Part shown: piece by piece, positions 8,763 to 19,983 of the stretch
How positions within the stretch are numbered: the first letter of the stretch is position 1
Layout of the letters: each line of letters starts with the position of its first letter
Source of the DNA: Sphacelaria rigidula
Lineage: Eukaryota > Phaeophyceae > Sphacelariales
Reading direction: 5' to 3'
Length of the DNA stretch: 32,974 bases
Assembly (NCBI GenBank): GCA_964200075.2
Contig: CAXNAA020000035.1
Location: 1 to 32,974 of the forward strand
Translations under genes and position numbers: made by a program
Notes under the pieces: generated by a model
The model's input: only the letters and a program-made list of their open reading frames with translations
What the model was told of the DNA's origin: nothing
The model's database searches: none

Positions 8763-10647
8763 GTTCGCCCCCCTTCTACCACCCCTTACAACGTATTACC
8801 GTGGACCGGATCAGCACTGGAACAGCCCGTCACCGTTGGTCAAGTGAATGTTTCATCCATTCACGCTCTAGCGTTTTCCAACACGGAAGCAAGCGAAGTA
8901 AATAATTCCCGCCGGGGTTCCAACTCACGACTTCGGCTCTCGTTTCATTTTTCACCCACGTAGCCCCAGGTTCATTTCCGCCTCAAGTTGCCGCTACAAA
9001 ACGGTGTACTCCGCGGCCCACGCAGACGGGCTGCTCTCTATCGACGGTATCATATGTTGACGGTGTGTACCAACAGGTGTTTCCCAACCTCATGCAGCAC
9101 ACTAAGTTGAGAAGCATTGACTGCAAGAGCCCCAGAAGCATATTTGCTAACGTAGCCATTGATGCCACGCTTGTGTTAAAGACATTGAACACTTTGCACG
9201 CACTTTCAGCACGAAGACGAGCAAATACGGCCCGTGCTGAAGAAAGTGGCCCAAGGAGATGTGATTGGGAGACCGATCGGACCAACCCGGGGGTATCTCA
9301 ACATACGCGAGGGCGTGAAAGTTAGTCATCAAGGGCATGCCTCGTAAACGCCATCAACGAAAAACATCGAAACTGGGCATGACGATAGAATACCGAAGCG
9401 AAATGCGAAGACGATCTTAGACCAGGACACTATGCAACACGCAAACCGGGTACGTCTTTCGTACGCAGCTCGCACTCTATCTGGGTTCCTTCCCCCTTCG
9501 GTCGCTTACCTCGATGAAAAGCTTTGTAATCCCGTAATCCGTTCGCCGAGTACCGGAATAAAAACAAACGATTAAAGTTCGAGACAGAAATGTCGAAATA
9601 CCCCGATTCTTACCGTGAGCTTAGGTCTGTTTATGTTGGGCGTAGCCGCCGATCGATGGAGAACAGTGTGCGAATGGCACACTGCGTGTGTTTCATTTCT
9701 CCGAAACCGTCCCAGCCCGAGACTGCAATTCCCTTTAACCGGTAAAACCGAGAACTCCGCTACGGCTGACGCGGGATTACGTTCACATAATCGGATGCGT
9801 ACTTGATCGTCCTATTCATACACGGGTGTGCACATGCCACTCCGGGGATGCACGCGGAACTCGTTGTGTGTGTGTGAGTGTGAGTGAGTGTGTGTTCCAT
9901 CAACACGCGACGCGCGCGACAGACGTCTCCAGGTCAGTTGAAGATGAACGGAGTTGTTCGTGGGCCTCATAGTGGACGTTAAGACTGGTGTCAGAAGTCA
10001 GATGGGCCTTATTCCTGGTGGGCACCCATGTTCAACATGATAGATCCACAGTCAGAGTTGACGTCCATGTATGGCGTATAATTCTCCCGGGTGGCCACGA
10101 ATGATCCGATGATTGACCGAAACACTTGGACGCAGAGTTGCCCAAGCCAAACAAGAGTCCTCCGCTGCTCCATGGCAGCTGGTGATTTCGGTACGCCTCC
10201 CGGTGAATGTCCCCGGCGTTCGAACCAATGCCGGGATCCGGGACAAGCGTGTGGACGCCGTTCTGCTTGAACATGCGCGCATTTACTCTTAAGCTGGGGA
10301 TACCGAATGGAGAAATGTCTTGCTGTCCATCCCATTTGGGGCGGTGATCTCGGGTCAGGCACGACACGCTCCCCATATTAAATACCCCGGCGTGGGCTTT
10401 CGGTTCGACGGCTGCTGCCGCGAGTCTCCAGATTCTAGGATTTTCCTCCGCTACACGTCGCGTCGCTGCGTACCGAGTACTTCCACGGAATGCACGCGTC
10501 ACCAGATGCGTTCAAACGGTTGCCGTTCGGGCATCCGAGATGTGTACCCCGACTGCACTCATCTCCCGTCCGTTCATTCTTCAGGCACCCCCTCAACCGC
10601 CAACGGACTCACGCGACCTCTATCTGACTGCTAGAGCCTGCTGCAGC
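8763..10647. other. Unassigned region upstream of the WSC gene
   Basis: Short ORFs on both strands show no recognisable domains. The longest is a minus-strand frame at 10032-10502 with no identifiable motif. A GT-rich microsatellite lies at about 9864-9897. The last few hundred bases should contain the WSC gene promoter and 5' leader, but I see no convincing core promoter motif. Confidence 0.5.
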
Positions 10648-10711
10648 ATGAAGCTTGCCGGGTTCTTTCTCGGCGCCTTGGTCGTCTCGAGCTCGCTCGC
10701 AAGCTCATCCG
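10648..10711 (+). CDS. Signal-peptide exon of the WSC gene
   Basis: The ATG at 10648 opens a lysine followed by a hydrophobic core (LAGFFLGALVV) and a small-residue cleavage region (SLASSS). The exon stops at a strong donor, GTGAGT, at 10712. It is placed about 1.4 kb from exon 2. The 64-nt length leaves phase 1, which the 35-nt exon 2 corrects exactly. The connection is inferred and not proven by sequence alone. Confidence 0.65.
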
Positions 10712-13700
10712 GTGAGTGGGCGCACGGTCCAGCAGGAAATGGCGAGGTCAAAGAGACGAGCATCGACGATCGCGTTCATCATGTCCCGAGAATGCGCCGT
10801 CAAATGTGCCTGCGGTGTCTCACCACCCTGTTTTACTTCGCCCCAGTCGCCGTTGCCACCTGCTGCAGGTCATTGTGTAGTTCTGACTGTGGCTGCAGTA
10901 CTCTGGCGTCGGTCCGCGAACCCGAATTCTGCTTATGATCGAAGTACGAATCACTGATCCAACGCCCACGAGACTAGACTGCTGTACGCACAGCATGACA
11001 TCGCCATAGGACGCCCTTGTGTGAGAGTGGGCTTGCGAGACGTCCGTGCAGCTGATTCCTCAATATCAGAATAAATCCTTCACCGTAGCGTCGGGCACGG
11101 TGCTATGGCTATCTTTGTTTTACTTTGGCGTACAGAGAAGAAGTAAACCCACCGTGACCACAAGCTGGAGTACTGGAGTTGCTAAACACAACCCGGTCTT
11201 CACCGTTGGAATCTGACAAAGAGCGGCAAGCGTTGAGCACCGTGGATAGACATTGTGATTGACTTCGAAGAGATCTTGGTACTACAATCACTGGAAAGAA
11301 CAAGGTCGACCTCGAGGCGTGATCAAACGTAACGAGATATGCTACAATTTTCGCTCACCGGGCATTTTCACACTATCTTCATGTGGGCCGAGCCCCAGCA
11401 CGCTTTGCGTCCAGAACATTTGCAAAACGTTGAGTTCCAACATTTCGTGCATAGAGCGAGAGGGGTTCACGCGATATTGCCGTCGGAAGCCTATCGTTCA
11501 CACGTCCTAGCTTCTGTTGAACCGTAGCCGTAGCCCCGACGGACGCCAACCGGACACCCTTCGCCAAAGACAGCCGTAAGCAACGTATGCACCCTCAGAG
11601 CTCGAAGCGGGTAGTACGGCATTAGTTCGGGCACCAATAGGTGCGGCACACGCCGTGAAGTACGGGGTGTCGACCTCTCGTCCTCCTGTTGGAGATCTCA
11701 CTCCAAGTATGTACATGAAAGTTGTATATGCTTCGACCGTGTGGCTTTGACCACGAAGTCGCGTGAGCTCACTGCAACAGGCAAAGCGTGGTGTAGTTCA
11801 CCCCTCCTCGCTGACTGGAGGCATCGAGAAATCGGACGAGACGTGCGTTGCCCACGACTAATGATGATGGAATCCCCAGTCGGGTCCAAAGTCACGGTAG
11901 TAATGACATGAGGGCTCGGCACAAGATGATGGTGCGCTAGGTTGTGCGTGTCATATTGAACGTATATGTGTTGTCACTGTCTGTCCGTTGCGTGCCGTGG
12001 TGATTAAAAAAGCCTAGCACACAATACCTTTTGGTAATGGTTCGTGGTGCACACTCCTCTCGCCGCCCCTTGTGCGTGAATCCTGTCTTTTCCACCCCTG
12101 CAGCCGGAAGACTGAGAGCGGGAGCGACCGTGACGGAGGTGAGCGATATCTCGAGTGTGCGAGACGAGTACGGCGTACACGACAAACACTGGCAAAACGG
12201 TCTGTCGACAATGCTCTCAGTGCTGCTCGATTGCTGCCCGTTTGGTACGGGCGGCATCAACGCAAGTGTCGATCGGCAAAGCCCATCAAATGTATGAGCG
12301 GTGTACCCAGCTGCACTCCCACCCACTCGGGAGAGTCATCCTGCGGTGGAGATTGCACATTCGGGCCCAAATCTTCCTCATTCGAAGGCTCCTCAAGTCG
12401 GGGGCTGCGCAAGAATAAGGGTCAGGATATTCCCTTTTTTCAAGCCCGTTCGGGATATCCCCGCCCAGTGGAATGCTAATGGTGGCGTGCTCTCAAATAT
12501 TCCGTGAGCAATGCCACGGTAGGGGTGCCTTTTTTGCTTCTCGAGGCTCTGTGCTGCTGGAGCCTCTCGACGATAAATATCTGGGCCTTAGTGTGCAGCC
12601 TCAGACACGTTTCGGCCCAAACCGTGCACCCCTACCGTGGAATTACACCCATCAGTCGTTTCCTGGATGTGGTGGAGGGATCGTAATAATTCGAACCTCA
12701 CAAAATATGAGCGCACCCTCAACGTAGAAACGCTCGCGAATGTCAACCACATCTCCCGACCAACCAACGCAGGTACAGCTCATGGCGACAGGATCCTCTA
12801 CGGGGTGCTACAGGGACTCTAACAGTGACCGCGTGATGACGAACAGGTTGACCGCTGAAGATATGACCGCCGCGGTAAGAGGGTGGACAAGTGACCATGG
12901 TGCTTGCTTGCGTTCTGTGAAGTACATCGTCATCGGCATATCGAGATGCAGCTGTAGCTCCAGATTGCTACGAGCAACCGACAAGAACGGCGTTCGACTG
13001 TCGTTCCCGTCGCCGGCTACACTGTACATTTTTCACCCAAGTAGCATGATCCGCTCGTACAGAGCGCTCAACTCACAAACCCCGAAGACCGTCGTCGACG
13101 ATTATCGACCGCTACTGAATAGCTACCTGTATCTCCCCCCCCGCAGGTGTGCGCCGCCCACTGCTCCGGCTATGCCTACTTCGCAACGCAGTACGGCAAT
13201 GAGGTGAGAACGAAACATCCGGTAGTCTGTACGTCGCCCCAGTGGGTGTCCTCATGCTGCCGCCGTGCGATGATCCGATCTAACGCCTCCTCGTGTAGCC
13301 GGTGCGGCGTGACCGCAGGTGAAACACTCCACTGAAGAACGACTGCGGCGCAATCGATACATTAAACGTCGCCGGCGACAGCTGCGTCATGCTCGGATCC
13401 TAACCGCCGATGCCTCGTCGCTCTCGTTGGTGCGGAGTGCGATATTCTATAACCATCGCAGCCTAATCTTTCCGTATGAAGAAATTCCGCTACCGCTTGC
13501 ATTCCACTTCCACGATACAGTGCTGGTGTGGGCTGAGCGGTATCGACTACGACAGGCATGGGCCGGGTACTTGTGATATGGCATGCGCAGGAGACTCTAC
13601 CGAGACGTGCGGTGGATGGTATGCCTTCAGCATGTACACGACGCCCACTCCAGCACCGACCCCGGCGCCGACCCCGGCCCCGACCCAGTACGCAGGCTGT

Positions 13701-15957
13701 GGATGCTTCAAGGACACCTGGGACGACCGCGTCATGACCAACATGTTGACCAGCAACGACATGACGAATGAGGTCAGACGCGTGCGCCGACTGGCAGGGC
13801 CTACGTGACTCTCTCGCCCCACACGACTCGTGTGGTAGGACAGGCCGTGGTGCCCTGGCCCGGATGAACGAGAGCTCCCATAGACTCGCGTCGAGGACAC
13901 TTTCTACGACAGGCCCTCCCAAAACGTGGCTGATTTGGGGAGGGAAAATTTACACGTAAATCGAACTGAAAAAAGCGAAGCCCACCGAGCATCTGGGAGT
14001 TTCCACGCTTTGCTTTATGTCCGCCGATGTCGCCTGTATGAGGCGCTTCATGCAGGCTGTAGCTAAACATCAGTCGCTTTATAACCATTTTCTCCGCGAC
14101 AGTTCCTCGTTGGTTTTGGGCGGAGGCTATCGTAGAAAGTGTCCAAAATACCTTGACATCACCCCAACGACGGTATGGCGTTCGAGTCGCTTCAGCTCCT
14201 GACTGTCAGAGGTTCGAACGTAGGCACACCATTGCGCACCGCCACCCTAATCGTGCATGTCGTTCCGCTCTCCTCGCCACAGGCATGCGCCGCGCACTGC
14301 TCCGGCTACGCCTACTTCGCCACGCAGTACGGGAGGGAGGTGAGAGATCAACCCGCCCTGACCCTAGTCTCGTAGGAATGGTAGCAGTGGTTTTTTTCCG
14401 CTCGTGCACGCGGGTTCGCTGCGTTTGCTTCTGGATCGACCCCTTGGTGGCGTCACGGCTGCTGCGTAGGGCAACCACTCGATGAGATGCACGCTGTTCC
14501 AGCTCTCATCACCGCCCAATACGCAATGCATTCGAGCTCTTCTCATACGAAGGTGCACGTCGGCGTAACCGCCGTCGTCATCGTTCCCTTTCGTGCCCCA
14601 ACAGCAGCAGGGACAGAGCGAGTAATCAGCACCAGGTCGTCGTGCCGTTCTTGCGGCTTCGTCGCGCGGACGGAATGATGTCCATGAAAACAAAAACGAA
14701 CCCATTTCCGTACCTGCATGGTCGCCCACGGTGAGGTGTCGTAGAGCGATGCGGTGGCTCATGCGCACGTTGGCAACCGCCACGTCCTAGACATGTCCAC
14801 GGGGTACTCCCGCCTTCGTCGTCTTGGCGCCTTTCTCCGTTCCTTCTCGAGCGCGTTCTAGATGCTTCCTGCCTCACTGCTCTGTACGCAATCGTTGTGC
14901 TGTCGCTTCCGCGCTAATTCTACAATGCAGTGCTGGTGCGGACCGGGCGGTATCGACTACGCTAGGCACGGCGCTGCAACGTGCGACTACCCTTGCGCTG
15001 GAGATTCTTCGGAGACGTGCGGCGGATTCTTTGCGATGTCATTGTGCGCCACCCCGACCCCGGAGCCGACCCCGGCGCCGACCCCGGCGCCCACTGCGTA
15101 CCCACCGACTCTCGGATGCTTCAAGGATAGGAGGGACGACCGCGTGATGACCAAGATAGCCTCGAGCGGCAGAATGACTCCTGCGGTGAGGAACTATTTG
15201 TGCTTGCTAGCAGCTCGCGGATGTTAGTGTGCGGAGGTTACGTGAGAAGCGACGACTCGACATTCCCGCGATAGCGGCGTTTGTCCCCCTCTCCTTTTGT
15301 TCGCAGACGGCCTGAAGGCCGGAAAGCGTGATCGACAGCGTTGCACCCGTGTCGTGACCCCGAAGTTCCGATTCGTGCCGCTAGCAACCTTACAGACCCC
15401 CGCATGCGGCCAATCCCACCTGTTGCTCGCCCGCTTGCTCGCCACAGGTTTGCTATGCGTACTGTTCATCAGCCACCGTCAATTATCGCTACTTCGCAAC
15501 ACAGTACGGAAGCGAGGTGAGCAGAACAAGTTTGTCCTCGCAATGTGGGAGTACTATGCTCTGTACTGTCAGCACAACCCGCGAGATATTCCTGTGATGC
15601 ATGGGCTTGAACACGCTTAGTAACCGTACAGAAACCCCTGCTGCCACACGCTCATTCCTACAACGCCTCTTCTGACGTTTCGCGTCTCCCTACTTCGCTC
15701 ATCTGCGCGCGCCTTCTGCGTACCGCTTCCACGCCCGTTCTGCCATACAGTGCTGGTGCGGGGAGGCCGGCATCGACTACGCCAGGCACGGCTCCGGTAA
15801 TTGTGATATCGATTGCAGGGGAGATGCGTCGATGAAGTGTGGTGGTACTTTCGCCTTCAACCTGTTCTCGTTCCCCGCCACACCGGCGCCCACTCCGGTG
15901 CCCACCCCTGCGCCGACCCTGACACCCACGTCCGCACCTACCTCGGCCCCCGTTTAA
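10648..15957 (+). CDS. Secreted protein with three WSC domains and Pro/Thr linkers (9-exon model)
   Basis: Exons: 10648-10711, 12104-12138, 12773-12874, 13147-13203, 13521-13772, 14283-14339, 14931-15185, 15448-15516, 15751-15957 (TAA). Every intron is GT...AG; the joined length is 1098 nt, encoding 365 residues. Exon 1 encodes the signal peptide MKLAGFFLGALVVSSSLASS. Exon 2 (35 nt) restores phase after the 64-nt exon 1, and all later introns are phase 0. Each WSC domain is cut at the same two places: GC(Y/F)..MT, then the CAAHCSGYAYFATQYG exon, then CWCG...CGG. All eight cysteines are present in all three domains. Linkers are TPTPAP-type and the C-terminus is Thr/Pro/Ala-rich. WSC domains bind carbohydrate in known families, so a cell-wall or extracellular role is likely; no catalytic domain is seen. 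WSC3 has a four-residue insertion (CSSATVNYRYF). Exons 3-9 are strongly supported. Exons 1 and 2 rest on phase, splice sites and a conserved counterpart of exon 2 at 108-142. Confidence 0.8.
10712..12103. other. Proposed intron 1 of the WSC gene
   Basis: It starts GTGAGT and ends CCCCTGCAG. There are no WSC-like exons, no recognisable repeats and only short unrelated ORFs. At 1392 nt it is the longest intron of the model. Confidence 0.5.
12508..12643. mobile_element. MITE-like inverted repeat in WSC intron 2
   Basis: ATGCCACGGTAGGGGTGC at 12511-12528 is mirrored by GTGCACCCCTACCGTGG at 12624-12640. The inside (GAGGCTCT, then ATAAATATCTGGGCCTTA) resembles the left part of the element at 19984-20259. 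The decayed paralogue lacks roughly 400 bp here (homology resumes at about 12730 against 320), so this whole block was inserted after duplication or lost from the other copy. Confidence 0.6.
13895..14144. mobile_element. 250-bp MITE in WSC intron 5
   Basis: The termini are GGACACTTTCTACGACAGGC at the left and the reverse complement of GGACACTTTCTACGATAGCC at the right, a near-perfect inverted repeat of about 20 bp. The equivalent introns in the decayed paralogue (near 1911 and 3032) run through without it. The interior matches the element at 17611-17854 (GTGGCTGATTTG, GGCGCTT, ACCATTT), so both belong to one family. No coding capacity is present. Confidence 0.8.
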
Positions 15958-16517
15958 GGAGCTGCTGCGCACCAAGCCAGCGTCTCAGCACACGTTACGC
16001 AGGGATCCCGTGAGCTCGGGGCTTGCACGACCATCATTGTTGTCGTACTACCTGACTCCGAGACACGCGCATCGAATGACAAAAGTGTTAGTTTTAGATT
16101 TGTCATGGCACTGTTGTTTCACCACCATGACCGTTGTCACAGTCGACTGGCTCAGGGGATATCTGTGTCTTGTTTCATCGTGTTTCTGCGTGAACGTTTA
16201 GCCGTGTAACCTGGGCTCTTCGTGCGGGTACGTACTTACGGCTTCGCGTTGACACGGACGTATCGGTACTCATGTGCTTTTCGTGGTGGCCAGAAGGGTG
16301 CCTTGGTTAGACGTTGGCCAGGTCACTTTTGCATGTTGTCTCCTTTCACAGCCTCACTCCCGGCTGCAAAACATTCGCTGACCTCATACAAACGGCGATT
16401 GACGCACATTGCCACCATTAAGCGCACTGTGACCTCGCGATGTGTTTGTCGAGACAGAGTGGCCCCACGTTGTCCCGAATTTTGTTTGGTGGTACCTATG
16501 GCCACCTGTGTGTACCC

Positions 16518-16549
<32 letters not shown>

Positions 16550-17610
16550 TGTATGTATGTATGTATGTATGTATGTATGTATGTATGTATGTATGTATGC
16601 ATGCATGATAACATGTACGTATGTAGCTATCCATGTATGTAGCTATGTGTGTGTGGCTATGTTGGCATGTAGCTGTGTATGTATGCGTGCACGTGCGTAC
16701 CTACGTAGGTGGGTATGTTTATGTGTACGCATGCACGTGTGGCTTTTTGCGCACGCATGTGTGTACGCCGAACATATGTACTTCGTTGTACGAAGTGTAA
16801 GTTCATCCCGTAGATGATGTTCTAAGCCACATGTATGTACAAATGTACAATTACAGCGAGTACTGGTATCGTTCCTTCCCCAGCACGTCACTTGGGGACG
16901 ACTGTCTGGGTAGGTATTCTAGCCTGGGTACTTTGCACGCACGGTATCATTCACACCGTTTGCATCATGAGCGTTTTCCACGTGTTGGATATCTGATCTT
17001 TTGTTTTTGTTGGGGCCGGTACTGCTGGTGCCTCTGGCCCAGCTGGCGTACTTGGCAGGGTTGACATTGGTGCGGATGTTCTCAATCCGGAATTGTACAT
17101 AGGGTGTCACTCACACCGTCCGTTTCGTTGACGAACATATTGACTCGGTAATGATGGCGGGCTGCGGCGCCGCATCTGCTATACAGTGTATACAGTTTGT
17201 GCGCTGCCGTATTTTCGCGTGAACGTGGAGGGTGGTGCTTGAGGGAAGAGTGGGGGCTTTGACCTGTCCGAGTCTACACAAATTCCGAAATTTTACACGC
17301 GCTTAGCAATGCATGTGGCGTCGTTGTGAATACGCCTTGAGCCTCACTTCGTATGGAGGCACCCGTCCAAGGTGGGCGAGTGCCGACACTCGTTTCCATA
17401 CCGAGGAAACAGCGTGCATCAAATGATCTGAAGAGAGGGACAACCATTTTCTACGTTAAACCGTCCGTACCTCCGATATCACGACAGCCCATCGGACGTC
17501 GATCGCAAAAGAAACCGAGTGCAATCGAAAACCCAGTGATTACCATGCCTGCACGGCAGCAGCAGCGGGGCGCACTCATCACCCAGGCACCATCCTGGTG
17601 CGTCACTGAC
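15958..17610. other. Downstream region of the WSC gene; no gene recognised
   Basis: It should contain the WSC 3' UTR, but no clear polyadenylation signal stands out. An ATGT microsatellite sits at 16519-16598. The rest has only short ORFs without recognisable motifs. Confidence 0.5.
16519..16598 (+). repeat. (ATGT)n microsatellite
   Basis: About 20 uninterrupted tetranucleotide units, continuing into degenerate ATGC/GTAT-rich sequence to about 16840. The apparent MYVC and THIY-type peptides in its frames are repeat artefacts. Confidence 0.95.
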
Positions 17611-17854
17611 TGATGCAGCGATAGCCCCCTCCAGGAAAGTGGCTGATTTGAGGAGGCAAAATCTACACGTAAACCGAGGTGACGAAAAACAGAGCACACC
17701 GAGCAGCTGCGAATCCCCAGGTTTGTGATTGTTTGTGCCAATATCGCCCGTATCAGGCGCTTTATGCAGTCGGAAACCATCGACCATGCGCTCTACGACC
17801 ATTTCCTTCGTGACAGGTTTAGGATTGGTTCGGAGGGGGGCTATCGCGCCATCA
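17611..17854. mobile_element. 244-bp MITE, second copy of the family at 13895
   Basis: The left end is TGATGCAGCGATAGCCCCC and the right end is the complement of TGATGGCGCGATAGCCCCC, so the TIR is about 19 bp with two mismatches. The interior aligns with 13895-14144. The outermost bases differ from that copy, but both share the GATAGCC core. Confidence 0.7.
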
Positions 17855-18418
17855 CTTCCGTTATTCGCCCGCGCGGCCCCGGCGAAGGCAGGCGTCAAAC
17901 TCTCACACGCCCATCTCCAGTCTTGAATTGAGTCCGATCGTCGTAGAGTGAGTCACACCCCTTTTGTCGCCCACTTGTGCTCGTCCGGAATTCGCCCCGG
18001 ATCATTACTCGAGTGATGTATCAGTGCCCCTTGCCCGTAAGTGTGTTCGTAGCTCCAACGTTTCCCCGGCATCCTCACCCCTTCTTCACCCGTCCACGTG
18101 AAAGCTTGGCACGCGCGCCAGTCTCTCCATTTCCACGTCAAAGCTGGCAAAAAGACGCGGTTTGCGCTCTACACGCGAGTGATGTAGTCTGATGCTCGCG
18201 GATATGTACAGACACAGCAATTTTAGAACACGCGGCTCGCTCTGAGACAGGTGATAGCGTCGCGCATACTGCACTGACTGCGTATCTGGTCAGTCCCGCC
18301 CTGTTCCCGATGCGGTGACGTGCTCAGCACTACTAAAGCACTTGTCTATACAGCAAGCACCTGCGGCTTTGAATTCCGAAACAAGAAAGGGAATCCAGCG
18401 GCATATATCTGGATAGTT
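17855..18418. other. Unassigned spacer between two MITEs
   Basis: Short ORFs only. I see no repeat, RNA gene or recognisable protein. Confidence 0.5.
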
Positions 18419-18666
18419 GACTGCTGCCGAGATAGCCCCCCCTGGACCGGCCAAAAACGTGCACAGAGGCGATGATCATATATGCCTTTAGAGCTGGTTT
18501 CGTGCTGCACGATACGACTCATTTGGGCGTTGTACCTGATTTCGGACTGCTACACGCCTCTCATGCGGGCGAAATTGCTGCAAACGAGCCCAATAGTGGG
18601 ATCGCAGCCGGTTTGTCGGACGGTCTCCGGTGCACTTTTTGTGGCGACGCTATCTCGGCATTAGTC
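18419..18666. mobile_element. 248-bp MITE with GCCGAGATAGC termini
   Basis: GACTGCTGCCGAGATAGC at the left is mirrored by GCTATCTCGGCATTAGTC at the right, 16 of 18 positions matching. Size and the GATAGC core agree with the MITEs at 13895 and 17611, but the interior is only weakly similar. It is a related subfamily or a different element using the same transposase ends. Confidence 0.65.
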
Positions 18667-19983
18667 AGTTGTGGCCGAGGACGAAGAGGTGTCCCCGTGC
18701 GGCGTGGAAGCTAAAGGTGCCGAAGGGTCCATCGTGCGTGCCGCTGTCAAATATCGCTGTGAGTCTGGGGTATGTCGGTCAACAACACGGATAGTTACAG
18801 AGTCGGGACAGGGCTGAGCATCTCGCGGTCAGCATGAGCTCGGCGGCGGTGAGGATGTGCCTGGGTGCGGTTGTCCGCGCGTCTCTATCAAGCCGTTGTG
18901 GTGATCGCCGGCGCGTACCCGTGCCGATGCGTGACGTATGATCGTCGTGGACTGCCGGTGTGTGGTGTCGTGCGTGGGCCCGTGCCCAACTTTTGTATGT
19001 CGTGAGGGAGGGAGGGACGGCAGCATCGCCATGTCTCTCTTCGGAATTGCAGTGAGGGCATGATGCTGCCCTGCGGGGCGCAGATTATTCGGGTCCGGGC
19101 TGTGTACGCCCAGCGGAGGTCTCTAATGGCACATGGGCGGAATCAGTCGGTTCTTGTGTGGTAGTATGAGAGGAGCTCGTCATTGCGTTGGCAAGCGGTA
19201 TGTTTGATTCGCTGTGCGCACTGGTAGATGAAAATCGGATCCTTTGATGTAGGGCAGAGGCCAGGATCATCGACCTTGTACCGGCGCTGACATGAGGAAC
19301 AGTACTCGCAGGATCAGACGGTGATGGAGACCGCGGTGCTGGAGCCGGAGCTTGTACCGAAGGCATCGCTGCTGTCTCACAGTCAGCGCGAGGGGCGAGA
19401 CGCTGTTGACTCACACGAGTGGTAGGATGGAGTAGGCGTAATAGAGGCAACCTCCGCGGCACCATCCCTGACCCGGGAAGTCAAACCCTCCGGTTCGACT
19501 GATGTGTCATGAAACGTCGTACCCGTCGTCGGACGGGTTGCCACGGTCAGAGCAACCGTTGTAAGGGCGTCACTGACACGTGTGTCAGGGGGCAAGGACC
19601 CAACCGCGCAAGACACTGATCTCCGGTCCGGCAACGGAGTCCGAGAGAGCAGGTCTCCGTGTAGTAATATTGTCTGCAAATCTCGAAGATCGAGCAACCC
19701 CCGAGAGTGGCCACCGGTATGCCGAAGTGAAGCGCCGTCGTGAACAAAAGGTCGTAGGCGGCCCAGCGCTTGGCTGAGTGAACCAAGGGAAGAACCGGTG
19801 CTACTGTTTCGCGACATGATACGAAGACCAATCCAGCCGAGCGTCTATGAACGGCTAGCAGGGCACCCAAAGGGCATGCGCTTAGAATAGTATAAACCAA
19901 CGGTGCTCAAGTAGGGTAACTCGCGTATTCCGGGCAACGGTCGAAAATATCGCGATTTCGGGACGCCTCTTGAAAAGCATGGG
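18667..19983. other. Unassigned region
   Basis: Three overlapping minus-strand ORFs (19085-19465, 19383-19817, 19547-19900) lie in different frames. They are Ser/Thr/Pro-rich and show no recognisable domain. A frameshifted relic of an unknown gene is possible but unsupported. Confidence 0.4.

Noticed and set aside
8910-8950. GGGGTTCCAACTC as a tRNA T arm
   Set aside because: No flanking stems pair and no A box lies upstream.
10032-10502. 156-residue minus-strand ORF upstream of the WSC gene, possible divergent gene
   Set aside because: No recognisable domain, no splice or start context, and length compatible with chance.
12225-12290. CCPFGTGGINAS peptide in intron 2 looking like a decayed CWCG WSC exon
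   Set aside because: No acceptor, wrong spacing, and the gene model with the 35-nt exon explains the region without it. Resemblance is limited to a few residues.
16323-16817. ORFs with MYVC and THIY repeats on both strands
   Set aside because: Translations of the ATGT microsatellite.
19085-19900. Overlapping minus-strand ORFs as a retrotransposon gag
   Set aside because: No zinc knuckle or other gag motif; frames overlap without a coherent order.
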